Positions 1-12,691 of a stretch of DNA of 64,000 bases are shown one piece after another. Made by a program: the position numbers and the translations under genes. The first letter of the stretch is position 1. Every line of letters starts with the position of its first letter. Source of the DNA: Clostridiales bacterium (GTDB lineage: Bacteria > Bacillota > Clostridia > Christensenellales > Aristaeellaceae); the NCBI GenBank assembly GCA_015056055.1, contig SVHC01000013.1, forward strand, positions 1 through 64,000, written 5' to 3'. The notes under the pieces were generated by a model. The model was not told the origin of the DNA and ran no database searches. It saw nothing but the letters and a program-made list of their open reading frames with translations.

Positions 1-198
1 TGCGGTGTTGATCGTGATACCGCGTGCCTTCTCTTCCGGAGCCTTATCGATCTGGTCATAGCGCATTGCCTCGGCATTGCCGTAGCTGGCCAGTACCATG
101 GTGATAGCGGCGGTCAGAGTGGTCTTACCATGGTCAACGTGACCGATGGTACCAACGTTTACGTGCGGCTTGCTGCGCTCAAATTTGCTCTTTGCCAT
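1..198 (-). CDS. tuf: Elongation factor Tu (N-terminal part, cut by window edge)
   Basis: EF-Tu is the GTPase that delivers aminoacyl-tRNA to the ribosome. Only the first 66 residues are present, starting at the ATG at 198 and running off the window. The P-loop GHVDHGKT lies at residues 19-26, and the visible part ends in the switch I motif GITINTA. A ribosome binding site (GGAGGG) lies just upstream. It follows fusA by 23 bases on the same strand, the usual end of the str operon. The family assignment is certain; completeness cannot be judged here. Confidence 0.97.
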   Translation of the reverse strand, partial: MAKSKFERSKPHVNVGTIGHVDHGKTTLTAAITMVLASYGNAEAMRYDQIDKAPEEKARGITINTA

Positions 199-221
199 TT
201 GCGGTTTCCCTCCTGAATTCA

Positions 222-2312
222 TTAAGCCTTGCCAAGCACTTTGGTAGCGATTGACTTCGGCACTTCTTCATAATGCGCGAACTGCATAGAATAGGTTCCG
301 CGACCCTGCGTCTTGGAACGCAGGTCGGTGGCGTAACCAAACATTTCGCTCAACGGTACCAGACCGGAAATCTGATGCATTCCCGCATGTGCCTCCATGC
401 CGCTCAGGCGGCCGCGGCGAGCGGTAATGTCACCGATAACGTCGCCCATGTAGTCATCCGGAACGACAACCTCGACCTTCATCATCGGCTCCTGCAGAGC
501 ACAATCGGCCTTCGGAAGAGCCTCTTTGAATGCCATAGAACCGGCAATCTTGAAGGCCATTTCGCTGGAGTCAACCTCATGGAAGCTACCGTCAAGCAGG
601 GTGGCCGTAAAGTCTACGACCTCGTATCCGCCAAGGATACCGTTCTGAGCGGCTTCGCGGATACCATTATCGATTGCGGGGATATATTCCTTCGGAATAA
701 CGCCGCCAACCGTTTTATTAAGGAATTCATAGCCCGAGCCAGGCTCTCTGGGAGAAAGCTCGATAACGCAATGACCAAACTGGCCATGACCGCCGGTCTG
801 GCGGACGTATCTTGCTTCCTGCTTGACCGTCTTGCGGATGCACTCCTTGTACGCAACCTGCGGCTTACCTACGGTCGCCTCTACGCGGAATTCGCGCAGG
901 AGACGATCGACGATGATTTCCAGATGGAGCTCGCCCATGCCGGCAATAATCGTCTGACCGGTGGTATCGTCGGTGTAGGTCTTGAACGTGGGATCTTCTT
1001 CCGCCAGGCGGACGAGCGCAAGGCTCATCTTGTCGGCGCCAGCCTTCGTCTTGGGCTCAATTGCCACGCGGATAACCGGCTCCGGGAATTCCATGGATTC
1101 AAGAATAACAGGGGCATTTTCAACGCAGAGGCTGTCACCGGTAGTGGTGTCTTTAAAACCAACTGCAGCTGCGATATCGCCTGCAAATACCTCGTCGATT
1201 TCTTCGCGGTTGTTTGCATGCATGCGCAGAATGCGGCCGATGCGCTCGCGCTTGCCCTTGGTGGCATTGTATACATAGCTGCCGGCTTTCAGAGATCCGG
1301 AATAAACACGGAAGAATGCCAACTTGCCTACGTACGGGTCAGCCATGATTTTGAATGCAAGAGCAGAGAAAGGTGCTTCATCAGAAGCTTCGCGTTCGGT
1401 AGTCTCTTCGCTGCCGGGGACAGTACCGGTTACGGCCGGAACGTCCAGCGGAGAGGGCAGGTAATCTACGATTGCGTTAAGCAGCAGCTGAACGCCCTTG
1501 TTGCGGTAAGAAGTACCGCACAGAACCGGGGTCAGGGTGCCTGCGATCGTAGCCTTACGAATACCGCTTACGATTTCTTCCTCGGTCAGCTCTTCGCCTT
1601 CGAGATATTTTTCCGTCAGTTCCTCGTCAAGTTCAGCGACAGCCTCAACGAGCGTCATGCGCGCCAGTTCGGCATCGTCCCTCAAGTCCGCCGGGATGTC
1701 GGTTTCCTCCATCGCGGTGCCCTTTTCATCGAGATAAATCTCTGCGCGCATGCGAACCAAGTCAACCATGCCTTTGAAATCGGCTTCAGAGCCGATGGGC
1801 AGCTGAATCGGGATTGCATTTGCATTCAAACGATCGCGCATCATGCCTACGACGCGATTAAAATCAGCGCCGACAACATCCATCTTATTGATGTAGGCCA
1901 TCCGGGGCACGCCATATTTCGTGGCCTGCCGCCAAACAGTTTCGGACTGCGGTTCTACGCCGCCCTTCGCGCAGAAGACAGCGACTGCACCATCCAATAC
2001 GCGCAGAGAACGCTCAACTTCAACTGTGAAGTCTACGTGACCAGGAGTATCAATGATGTTAATCTGATGACCACGCCATTCGCAGGTCGTTGCAGCAGAA
2101 GTGATTGTAATACCACGCTCCTGCTCCTGTTCCATCCAGTCCATCGTCGCCATACCTTCATGAGTTTCGCCCATGCGATGGGTACGACCGGTGTAGAACA
2201 GAATGCGCTCCGTCGTTGTTGTTTTACCTGCGTCAATGTGAGCCATGATTCCGATATTACGGACATGGTCCAGGCTATGGGTACGGCCCTGTTCATTAGC
2301 CATTGCCGCCAT
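222..2312 (-). CDS. fusA: Elongation factor G
   Basis: EF-G is the translocation GTPase. The 696-residue protein has the expected family length. It shows the G1 motif AHIDAGKTT near residue 24, the G3 motif DTPGHVDF and the G4 motif NKMD, then the domain II-V region ending in a normal EF-G C-terminus. Two in-frame ATGs lie close together, at 2312 and 2303. The AGGAAGGAGG ribosome binding site fits either, and the second would give a start MANEQGR. It lies between rpsG and tuf in the str operon. Nothing suggests a resistance-type paralogue. Confidence 0.97.
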   Translation of the reverse strand: MAAMANEQGRTHSLDHVRNIGIMAHIDAGKTTTTERILFYTGRTHRMGETHEGMATMDWMEQEQERGITITSAATTCEWRGHQINIIDTPGHVDFTVEVERSLRVLDGAVAVFCAKGGVEPQSETVWRQATKYGVPRMAYINKMDVVGADFNRVVGMMRDRLNANAIPIQLPIGSEADFKGMVDLVRMRAEIYLDEKGTAMEETDIPADLRDDAELARMTLVEAVAELDEELTEKYLEGEELTEEEIVSGIRKATIAGTLTPVLCGTSYRNKGVQLLLNAIVDYLPSPLDVPAVTGTVPGSEETTEREASDEAPFSALAFKIMADPYVGKLAFFRVYSGSLKAGSYVYNATKGKRERIGRILRMHANNREEIDEVFAGDIAAAVGFKDTTTGDSLCVENAPVILESMEFPEPVIRVAIEPKTKAGADKMSLALVRLAEEDPTFKTYTDDTTGQTIIAGMGELHLEIIVDRLLREFRVEATVGKPQVAYKECIRKTVKQEARYVRQTGGHGQFGHCVIELSPREPGSGYEFLNKTVGGVIPKEYIPAIDNGIREAAQNGILGGYEVVDFTATLLDGSFHEVDSSEMAFKIAGSMAFKEALPKADCALQEPMMKVEVVVPDDYMGDVIGDITARRGRLSGMEAHAGMHQISGLVPLSEMFGYATDLRSKTQGRGTYSMQFAHYEEVPKSIATKVLGKA

Positions 2313-2360
2313 CCGCCTCCTTCCTGAAGAGCAGTGAATCTATAATAATTATGATAAAAA

Positions 2361-2831
2361 TTACCAGCGATAGTGCGCGAATGCCTTGTTGGCCTCGGCC
2401 ATCTTGTGCATATCTTCGCGACGCTTTACGGCGTTACCTGCGTTGTTAGCAGCATCCATGATCTCGCCTGCGAGGCGCTCAGCCATGCTGCGCTCACCAC
2501 GGTTACGGGAGAAGGTCACCAGCCAGCGCAGAGCCAGAGTCTGACGGCGCTCGGGGCGAATCTCGATCGGAACCTGATAAGTCGTACCACCAACGCGGCG
2601 GGCCTTAACTTCGAGAGACGGCATGATGTTCTGCATAGCGAGGTCGAATACTTCGGAAGCTTCCTTGCCGGTCTTTTCTGCAACCAGTTCGAAAGCATCG
2701 TAGCATACGCGCTGAGCGATACCGCGCTTGCCATCATACATAATCTGATTAATGAGTTTGGTTACGATAGTCGTACCATATACCGGATCCGGAAGCACTT
2801 CGCGCTTCGGGATAAATCCACGTCTGGGCAT
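2361..2831 (-). CDS. rpsG: 30S ribosomal protein S7
   Basis: S7 is the primary binding protein that nucleates the 30S head on 16S rRNA. The protein is 156 residues, normal for the family, starting MPRRGF and ending KAFAHYRW as bacterial S7 does. A GGAGGGA ribosome binding site lies a few bases before the ATG. It is separated from rpsL by about 170 bases, longer than most junctions in this operon, and from fusA by 48 bases. In E. coli S7 represses translation through the rpsL-rpsG gap; whether that happens here is only an inference. Confidence 0.97.
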   Translation of the reverse strand: MPRRGFIPKREVLPDPVYGTTIVTKLINQIMYDGKRGIAQRVCYDAFELVAEKTGKEASEVFDLAMQNIMPSLEVKARRVGGTTYQVPIEIRPERRQTLALRWLVTFSRNRGERSMAERLAGEIMDAANNAGNAVKRREDMHKMAEANKAFAHYRW

Positions 2832-3001
2832 AGGTATTCCCTCCTGAATGTTAATGGTCGGCTGTTAGCAAAAGAGCAACGCGACACGCGATGGCATGAC
2901 GTTGGCGCGGCATGCCCACTATGCGCCTGCTTTCCCCACACGGCGTATACGTTCCAAATACACACTGTGCGTATCCTGCTGGCGGCGTGCCTGAATCGGC
3001 A

Positions 3002-3376
3002 TTACTTCTTCGGCCTCTTAGCGCCGTAGAGAGAACGACCCTGCATGCGCTTGGCAACGCCAGCGGCATCCAGCGTACCGCGAATGATATGATAGCGAAC
3101 GCCAGGCAGATCGCGAACCTTACCGCCGCGGATCAGTACAACAGAGTGCTCCTGCAGGTTGTGACCGATGCCGGGGATATAGCAGGTACCTTCGATCATG
3201 TTCGTCAGGCGAACACGGGCAATCTTACGCAGTGCGGAATTCGGCTTTTTGGGAGTCAAGGTCTTGACCTGCAGGCATACGCCACGCTTCTGCGGGCACT
3301 TCTGCAGAATCGGAGAATTCGACTTGCGCGTCCGCTGTTCCCTACCCTTGTGGATCAACTGATTGATCGTGGGCAT
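3002..3376 (-). CDS. rpsL: 30S ribosomal protein S12
   Basis: S12 sits at the decoding centre of the 30S subunit. The 124-residue protein has the standard length and the highly conserved motif [11 protein letters not shown], with Lys43 in place, and [11 protein letters not shown] around residue 88. These are the sites of streptomycin resistance mutations in other bacteria and both look wild type. A strong AGGAGG ribosome binding site precedes the ATG. It is the second gene of the L7Ae-rpsL-rpsG-fusA-tuf run, which has its own promoter at 3724-3752. Confidence 0.97.
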   Translation of the reverse strand: MPTINQLIHKGREQRTRKSNSPILQKCPQKRGVCLQVKTLTPKKPNSALRKIARVRLTNMIEGTCYIPGIGHNLQEHSVVLIRGGKVRDLPGVRYHIIRGTLDAAGVAKRMQGRSLYGAKRPKK

Positions 3377-3451
3377 GGAAGCACCTCCTTAGATTATGTG
3401 CGTCGTTTAGTTATTTATATACTGTCTCCGCAACCCTGGAAACGGCATATA

Positions 3452-3697
3452 TCATTTGAGAACGCCTACGGCAGCGGTATCAACCTTCACGCCACAGGCC
3501 TGCCCCAGCTCCTGCATGGAACGAACCTTGTTCACAGGAACATTCCTTTCATCGCAAAGAGTTGTGACCTTTTGCTTCAGATACAGGTCGGCATCATCCG
3601 CAAGGAAAACCTCCTGTACTTCGTCTGCATTCAGACGACGCATGAGGCTCTTTGTCCCAACAGTAATTTGTACTTTTGCCAGTTCTTCGAGCTTCAT
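3452..3697 (-). CDS. rplGB: L7Ae/L30e-family ribosome-associated protein (YbxF-like)
   Basis: This is a small protein of the L7Ae/L30e/S12e family, which bind kink-turn RNAs. In Bacillus the homologue YbxF lies immediately before rpsL, as here. I chose the ATG at 3697, giving 81 residues starting MKLEELAK, because GAGGAGG lies directly upstream; an upstream in-frame ATG at 3733 lacks this support. The protein contains the family core with AADDAD-like acidic turn (ADDADLYLKQKV) and the terminal hydrophobic strand. It is the first gene after the internal promoter at 3724-3752. Confidence 0.88.
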   Translation of the reverse strand: MKLEELAKVQITVGTKSLMRRLNADEVQEVFLADDADLYLKQKVTTLCDERNVPVNKVRSMQELGQACGVKVDTAAVGVLK

Positions 3698-3723
3698 AAG
3701 CACCCTCCTCTGCAAACTATTAT

Positions 3724-3752
3724 AGAATAGCATCTTCTGCCGAAAGTGTCAA
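3724..3752 (-). promoter_or_regulatory. Internal promoter for the L7Ae-str genes
   Basis: On the minus strand, TTGACA (3747-3752) and TATTCT (3724-3729) are separated by exactly 17 bases. The start would fall near 3717, about 20 bases before the L7Ae ATG. It lies in the 167-base gap after rpoC, so the ribosomal genes can be expressed apart from rpoBC. Confidence 0.75.
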
Positions 3753-3864
3753 GTAAATATATTGGCACCTGCGCAAGCACTTCGTTAAGAATACCAAGAA
3801 TTTCTTCTAATTCGAGTTTATTCTTGTTAATACATGACAAAGTACCTGCGCAGGCAGAAGTTCA

Positions 3865-7428
<3,564 letters not shown>

Positions 7429-7448
7429 GGAGATCGCTCCCTTCTATA

Positions 7449-10400
7449 CTAAAAGTTGTCGTCAAACAGGTCGCCGCCCAGCTCGAGATCGTCGAAGTCG
7501 AATCCTTCAACCTCGGCATCTTCATCCGCAAAGGATTCAAGCGTGAGAGCCGGCGTCAGTTCTTCCTTGAACTCGCTCTCTTCCAGCATGTCGTCATCCA
7601 GTTCACGGATCTGGATTTCCTGCTTGTCGGCAGAGAGAACCTTGATATCCAGTGCCAGCGACTGCAGTTCCTTAATCAGAACCTTGAACGACTCCGGAAT
7701 ACCCGGTTCGGGAATATTTTCGCCCTTGACGATGGCTTCGTAGGTCTTTACGCGGCCGGTAACATCGTCCGACTTGACGGTGAGGATTTCCTGCAGAACA
7801 TGGGAAGCACCGTAGGCTTCCAGTGCCCAAACTTCCATTTCACCGAAGCGCTGACCACCGAACTGGGCCTTACCGCCCAGAGGCTGCTGCGTAACCAGAG
7901 AATAGGGACCGGTTGCGCGGGCGTGGATCTTATCGTCTACCAGGTGGTGCAGCTTGAGCATGTACATGTAGCCGACGGTTACGGGGTTATCGAACGGATC
8001 GCCCGTACGTCCATCGTACAGCTGCAGCTTACCGCTGGGATTGATGCCGCACTTGGAGAACTGGATGGTCGGGCGGCCCTTCTCATCGAAGAGCGGACCT
8101 TCATCCTCTTCCTTCTTCTGACCCGCCATGCCCAGGAGCTCAGCGATGTCTTCCTCACGTGCGCCGTCGAATACCGGCGTTGCAACGTGCCAGCCCAGTG
8201 CGCGGGCTGCAAGGCCAAGGTGGACTTCCAGAACCTGGCCGATGTTCATTCGGGAGGGAACGCCCAGCGGATTCAGAACGATATCCAGCGGCGTACCGTC
8301 TGCCATGAACGGCATATCTTCGATCGGGAGAATGCGGCTGACAACACCCTTGTTACCATGGCGGCCTGCCATCTTATCGCCAACGGAGATCTTTCTCTTC
8401 TGAGCGATATAAACGCGGACCATCTGGTTAACGCCGGGGGACAGTTCGTCGCGGTTCTCACGGGTGAATACCTTAACGTCTACGATGATACCGAACTCGC
8501 CGTGCGGTACACGCAGAGAAGTATCGCGGACTTCGCGTACCTTGTCGCCAAAGATGGCGCGCAGCAGGCGTTCTTCCGCAGTCAGCTCGGTTTCGCCCTT
8601 CGGGGTTACCTTACCGACAAGAATATCATTTGCACGGACTTCCGCACCGATGCGGATAATGCCGCGCTCGTCCAGATCGCGCAGTGCTTCCTCGCCGACG
8701 CCGGAGATATCACGGGTGATTTCTTCCGGTCCAAGCTTGGTATCGCGTGCTTCGGACTCATACTCTTCAATGTGGATCGAGGTATATACGTCATCGCGCA
8801 CCAGACGTTCGCTGAGCAGGATAGCGTCCTCGTAGTTGTAACCTTCCCAGGTCATGAAGCCGATCAGTGCATTGCGGCCCAGGGAGATTTCGCCCTCATC
8901 GGTGGAAGGACCGTCAGCGATGGGCTGACGCAGTGCAACGCGCTCGCCTTCCTTTACGATCGGGTGCTGATTGATGCAGGTACCCTGGTTGGAACGTGCA
9001 AACTTGGTCAGCTTATAGCGATGATCGGTACCCTCGTCAGAATGGATAACAACTTCATCCGCTGCAACGCGCTTTACAACGCCTTCCTGCTTGGCAAGCG
9101 TTACAACGCCCGAGTCGCATGCAGCCTTATATTCGATACCGGTGCCGACGAAGGGAGCTTCGGGGCAAAGGAGCGGAACGGCCTGACGCTGCATGTTGGA
9201 ACCCATCAGAGCGCGGGTAGCGTCATCGTTCTCAAGGAAGGGAATCATACCGGTAGCAACGGAAATCAGCTGGCGCGGGCTGACGTCAATGTAGTCAACC
9301 TGATTGGCCGGAACTTCAATGATTTCCTCGCGCTTACGTACGGTGACGCGCGGCTTTTCGAAGTGACGATCTGCAGTCAGCGGCTCGGTTGCCTGAGCGA
9401 TGACATAGCGGTCTTCTTCGTCGGCGGTCATGTACTCGATTTCATCGGTGATCTCGCCGGTCGCCTTGTTGATACGACGATAGGGAGCCTCGATGAAGCC
9501 GTACTCATTGATGCGGGCGTAAGTAGCCAGCGAGCCGATCAGACCGATGTTCGGACCTTCAGGCGTTTCAATGGGGCAGATACGGCCATAGTGGGAATAG
9601 TGAACGTCTCGAACGGCGAAGGAAGCGCGGTCGCGGTTCAGACCGCCCGGACCCAGAGCGGACAGACGACGCTTATGCGTAAGTTCTGCCAGCGGGTTCG
9701 GCTGATCCATGAACTGGGACAGCTGAGAGGAGCCGAAGAACTCCTTGATAGTAGCCGAAACGGGACGGATATTGATCAGATCCTGCGGACGAACCTTGGT
9801 CAGATCCTGGATTGCCATGCGTTCCTTAACGCCGCGCTCCAGACGGGACATACCGACACGAATCTGGTTCTGCAGAAGCTCGCCAACGGAGCGCAGACGG
9901 CGGTTGCCCAGGTGGTCAATGTCATCGATATCGCCGATGCCGTAGAACAGACCGAACTGATAGCTGACGGCAGCGAGAATATCATCACGCAGAATGTGCT
10001 TGGGAATCAGCAGGTTGATCTTGTCCTTCAGAGCCTGATTGAAATCAACGCCATCCTCGCGTACGGCGGCAATCAGTTCGTCCAGAGACTCGCGGTGTAC
10101 GCGCTCGCGCAGTTCAACCTTGGAAGGATCATACTGAGCCAGAAGCTCCGGCGCGCAGTCGGTCATGTAGGCGGTGAAATCAACAAAGCCGTTACCGATA
10201 ACGGTGACTTCGTGACCTTCTGCCATAACTGCCACACGGTTGATGCCTGCATTCTGAATGCAAACAGCATCTTCCATGGAGATTACGTTGCCGGCTTCAA
10301 CGAGCAGTTCGCCCGTGTGCGGATGAACGATATTCTCTACAGCCTCATGGTCGGCGATACGCAGTGCGATGGCAAGCTTCTTATTATACTTATAGCGGCC

Positions 10401-11231
10401 TACATGTGCCAGATCGTACCTCTTGGGATCGAAGAAGAGGTTGTTGATCAGCTGCGTTGCGCTTTCGACAGACGGCGGCTCGCCCGGACGCAGTTTGTTG
10501 TAAATCTCGATGAGCGCCTGCTCACGACGGGTACGGTTGCGCTGATCGTTCTTCTCTTCAGCGGAACCGTCGCGTGCGATCGTAGCGGAAACGCGCTCGT
10601 CGCTGCCATACATGTCAATGATCTGTGCATCGCTTTCGATGCCCAGTGCGCGCAGAAGAACCGTGACCGGCAGCTTGCGGGCGCGGTCAATGCGGCAATA
10701 TACGACGGAGTTGGAGTCGGTCTCAAACTCAATCCATGCACCGCGGTTGGGAATCATCTGTGCGGCATAAAGGAAGTTACCGCTCTTGTCGATAGAGCGT
10801 GCAAAGTACGCACCGGGAGAACGTACCAGCTGGCTGACGATAACGCGCTCTGCGCCGTTGATAACAAAGGTACCATGCTCGGTCATCAGCGGGAAATCGC
10901 CCATGAAGACCTCGGATTCCTTGATCTCATGCGTTTCGCGGTTCGTCAAGCGTACCATCACCTTCAAAGGTGCGGCATACGTCTGGTCGCGTTCGCGGCA
11001 ACGTTCGATGGAGTTCTTCGGTTCATCGAGCGAATAGTCCACAAACTCCAGCATCAGACTTTCGCTATAATCGGTAATCGGTGAGGCATCCGCGAGAACC
11101 TCGCGAAGACCCTCGTCGAGAAAATTCTGATACGAGCGCTTCTGCACCTCGATCAAATCCGGCACTTCCAAAGCCTCGTGGATCTTGGAAAAGAAATGCC
11201 TGGTCCTCTTGCCCTGCTGCACCTCGTGCAT
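7449..11231 (-). CDS. rpoB: RNA polymerase subunit beta
   Basis: This is the beta subunit of RNA polymerase. The 1260-residue protein has all core regions, including the rifampicin pocket [10 protein letters not shown] followed by [20 protein letters not shown] near residues 495-525, with no obvious resistance substitution. The C-terminus ends in an acidic Asp/Glu-rich tail (about residues 1225-1260). The start at 11231 follows AAGGGGTGAT and sits directly below an inverted repeat that could include the ribosome binding site. rplJ and rplL, the usual upstream neighbours, are absent; the gene has its own promoter and a leader of about 187 bases. Confidence 0.98.
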   Translation of the reverse strand: MHEVQQGKRTRHFFSKIHEALEVPDLIEVQKRSYQNFLDEGLREVLADASPITDYSESLMLEFVDYSLDEPKNSIERCRERDQTYAAPLKVMVRLTNRETHEIKESEVFMGDFPLMTEHGTFVINGAERVIVSQLVRSPGAYFARSIDKSGNFLYAAQMIPNRGAWIEFETDSNSVVYCRIDRARKLPVTVLLRALGIESDAQIIDMYGSDERVSATIARDGSAEEKNDQRNRTRREQALIEIYNKLRPGEPPSVESATQLINNLFFDPKRYDLAHVGRYKYNKKLAIALRIADHEAVENIVHPHTGELLVEAGNVISMEDAVCIQNAGINRVAVMAEGHEVTVIGNGFVDFTAYMTDCAPELLAQYDPSKVELRERVHRESLDELIAAVREDGVDFNQALKDKINLLIPKHILRDDILAAVSYQFGLFYGIGDIDDIDHLGNRRLRSVGELLQNQIRVGMSRLERGVKERMAIQDLTKVRPQDLINIRPVSATIKEFFGSSQLSQFMDQPNPLAELTHKRRLSALGPGGLNRDRASFAVRDVHYSHYGRICPIETPEGPNIGLIGSLATYARINEYGFIEAPYRRINKATGEITDEIEYMTADEEDRYVIAQATEPLTADRHFEKPRVTVRKREEIIEVPANQVDYIDVSPRQLISVATGMIPFLENDDATRALMGSNMQRQAVPLLCPEAPFVGTGIEYKAACDSGVVTLAKQEGVVKRVAADEVVIHSDEGTDHRYKLTKFARSNQGTCINQHPIVKEGERVALRQPIADGPSTDEGEISLGRNALIGFMTWEGYNYEDAILLSERLVRDDVYTSIHIEEYESEARDTKLGPEEITRDISGVGEEALRDLDERGIIRIGAEVRANDILVGKVTPKGETELTAEERLLRAIFGDKVREVRDTSLRVPHGEFGIIVDVKVFTRENRDELSPGVNQMVRVYIAQKRKISVGDKMAGRHGNKGVVSRILPIEDMPFMADGTPLDIVLNPLGVPSRMNIGQVLEVHLGLAARALGWHVATPVFDGAREEDIAELLGMAGQKKEEDEGPLFDEKGRPTIQFSKCGINPSGKLQLYDGRTGDPFDNPVTVGYMYMLKLHHLVDDKIHARATGPYSLVTQQPLGGKAQFGGQRFGEMEVWALEAYGASHVLQEILTVKSDDVTGRVKTYEAIVKGENIPEPGIPESFKVLIKELQSLALDIKVLSADKQEIQIRELDDDMLEESEFKEELTPALTLESFADEDAEVEGFDFDDLELGGDLFDDNF

Positions 11232-11418
11232 CTCGATATCACCCCTTCATGAGCTTGCAATTCATGAAAAATTCCCATACCGGAGCGCGTAAAATTTTTG
11301 CGCTTTCCCCTATTGCACTTTCATGCAAAACAGTGTACAATAGGCCCCGGACGATGAAATCGTGCCCGGGACCCCGTATTTCGGGGAAAATCCGGCACTT
11401 TATCCATATGAGTGCAAT
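11232..11418 (-). promoter_or_regulatory. Structured 5' leader of rpoB
   Basis: The leader of about 187 bases holds several inverted repeats. One is CCTATTG/CAATAGG (11309-11315 with 11338-11344), extended inward by CAC/GTG. Another is a CCCGG-ACGAT/ATCGT-CGGGG type stem and a CCCCG/CGGGG stem at about 11344-11395. The last is TTCATGA/TCATGAA (11246-11252 with 11262-11268), ending just before the AGGGGTGA ribosome binding site. These could control transcription or initiation of rpoB. No Rfam-type family is recognised. Confidence 0.5.
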
Positions 11419-11423
11419 ATAAT

Positions 11424-11452
11424 ACTATAGCATACTTTTTATTACGTGTCAA
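11424..11452 (-). promoter_or_regulatory. Promoter of the rpoBC operon
   Basis: TTGACA (11447-11452) and TATAGT (11424-11429) are 17 bases apart on the minus strand, a near-consensus housekeeping promoter. Transcription would start near 11417. Confidence 0.85.
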
Positions 11453-11530
11453 ATCATTATTGGCCATCAAAACGGCATTTTTATCCATTTCCCGCGCAAT
11501 TTAACACATTATTATCAATTACGCATTTCT

Positions 11531-11559
11531 TGCAGTTTTCTTTGGGAACTGCATTTTTT
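11531..11559 (+). terminator. Possible plus-strand terminator with no obvious gene before it
   Basis: TGCAGTT (11531-11537) pairs with AACTGCA (11547-11553), followed by six T. No plus-strand gene ends here, so this may only be a roadblock between the divergent rpoB and glycosyltransferase genes. A 14-base palindrome TTTGCATATGCAAA follows at 11568-11581. Confidence 0.3.
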
Positions 11560-11645
11560 CTTGCATTTTTGCATATGCAAAGTGCCTGCACACCAGGATT
11601 ATCCAAGCTTCTTAATATCGAATACTGGATTTCTTTGCAAAGCTG

Positions 11646-11654
11646 TGGTATAAT
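11646..11654 (+). promoter_or_regulatory. Extended -10 promoter before the glycosyltransferase
   Basis: TGGTATAAT (TATAAT at 11649-11654) forms an extended -10 element; the -35 region is weak. It lies about 50 bases before the gene start. Confidence 0.55.
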
Positions 11655-11702
11655 AACTTTATCCGTATATATATATTAAAGTAGAAAAGGACACAGATTT
11701 CC

Positions 11703-12377
11703 ATGGACACCGCCATACTGATTCCTGCATACAAACCGGACGAAAGCCTGATTTCCCTGCTCACCACCCTGAAAGCGCAGAATTGCTATTCCCGCATTCT
11801 GGTCGTCAACGACGGCAGCGGCGCGGAATATGCCCCCATTTTCGAAAAGGCCGCAGCGCTTTGCGAAGTCACACATCACCCGGTCAATCGCGGCAAAGGT
11901 GCCGCAATCCGAACCGGACTTGAAATCCTCAGCGGCATGAACGTGGTAACTGCCGATTGTGACGGGCAGCACACCCCGGAGGATATTAAAAAGATCGCCG
12001 CCGCAATCGACGGCAGTCTTGTTCTTGGCGTTCGCAAAAAGCGTGAAATGCCCATAAAGAGCTATATCGGCAATATTCTCACCTGCCTGGTCTTCGCCCT
12101 GAAAACAGGCAAGTGGATCTCCGATACTCAGACCGGTCTGCGCGGCATTCCCGCAAGCTACATTCCTGCAAGCCTTACTCTCGCAGGTGATCGCTATGAG
12201 TATGAAATGAATATGCTCATGGACGCATGTCATCGCAAACTTCACATCCATGAACTTGAAATCGAGACCGTATATATTGACAACAACCGCGGCACTCATT
12301 TCCGTGCTCTGCGCGATGGACTCAGAATTTATAAACTGATTCTTGGCGGCCGCAAATATCTGGATTCCAAAAAATAG
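11703..12377 (+). CDS. Family 2 glycosyltransferase
   Basis: A GT-A fold transferase that should move a sugar from a nucleotide sugar to a lipid or polymer acceptor. The 224 residues carry IPAYKPD at the N-terminus, the nucleotide-binding VNDGSG near residue 37, NRGKGAAIRTG and the metal-binding TADCDGQH near residue 80. This pattern is closest to the dolichyl-phosphate-mannose-synthase-like branch. No membrane segments are seen. It stands alone, between the rpoB promoter and a very strong terminator, so the context does not indicate a substrate. Start ATG at 11703 with a weak AAAGGA site. Confidence 0.9.
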   Translation: MDTAILIPAYKPDESLISLLTTLKAQNCYSRILVVNDGSGAEYAPIFEKAAALCEVTHHPVNRGKGAAIRTGLEILSGMNVVTADCDGQHTPEDIKKIAAAIDGSLVLGVRKKREMPIKSYIGNILTCLVFALKTGKWISDTQTGLRGIPASYIPASLTLAGDRYEYEMNMLMDACHRKLHIHELEIETVYIDNNRGTHFRALRDGLRIYKLILGGRKYLDSKK

Positions 12378-12392
12378 CATTTTTTATCACAC

Positions 12393-12446
12393 GACCCCGG
12401 TCTGTTACAAATGTATTTCTCATCGCATTTGTAACAGACCGGGGTC
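12393..12446 (+). terminator. Terminator with a perfect 21-bp stem
   Basis: 12393-12413 is the exact reverse complement of 12426-12446, with a 12-base loop, followed by TTTATTTT. It lies just after the glycosyltransferase stop. The stem is unusually long and perfect. Confidence 0.9.
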
Positions 12447-12619
12447 TTTATTTTCCTCAGGCAGATATTTCCGTTCTTCCGTCCTGTGAAGTAAAATTTA
12501 CTACCTTATTATATATACAATGGGCTGCTTGGCGCGCACGCCATTTCCTCCACTTTCTTACGCTTTTCATTTGCTCTGTAATTTCAAAGCTAAATATTGA
12601 AATATTTTCGTCATACTTA

Positions 12620-12648
12620 TTGACAACTTATGCAACATATGTTAGAAT
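12620..12648 (+). promoter_or_regulatory. Promoter of the giant secreted protein gene
   Basis: TTGACA (12620-12625) and TAGAAT (12643-12648) are 17 bases apart. The gene begins about 43 bases further on. Confidence 0.8.
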
Positions 12649-12691
12649 GCCTCCAGATGGATACAAATACCTTGATTGAGGGGGAATTATC

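Noticed and set aside
273-2327. Long plus-strand frame opposite fusA
   Set aside because: It is the opposite-strand shadow of EF-G, with no recognisable domain and no start signal.
7800-11084. Long plus-strand frame opposite rpoB
   Set aside because: Same reason: rpoB is certain and the mirror frame shows no family motif.
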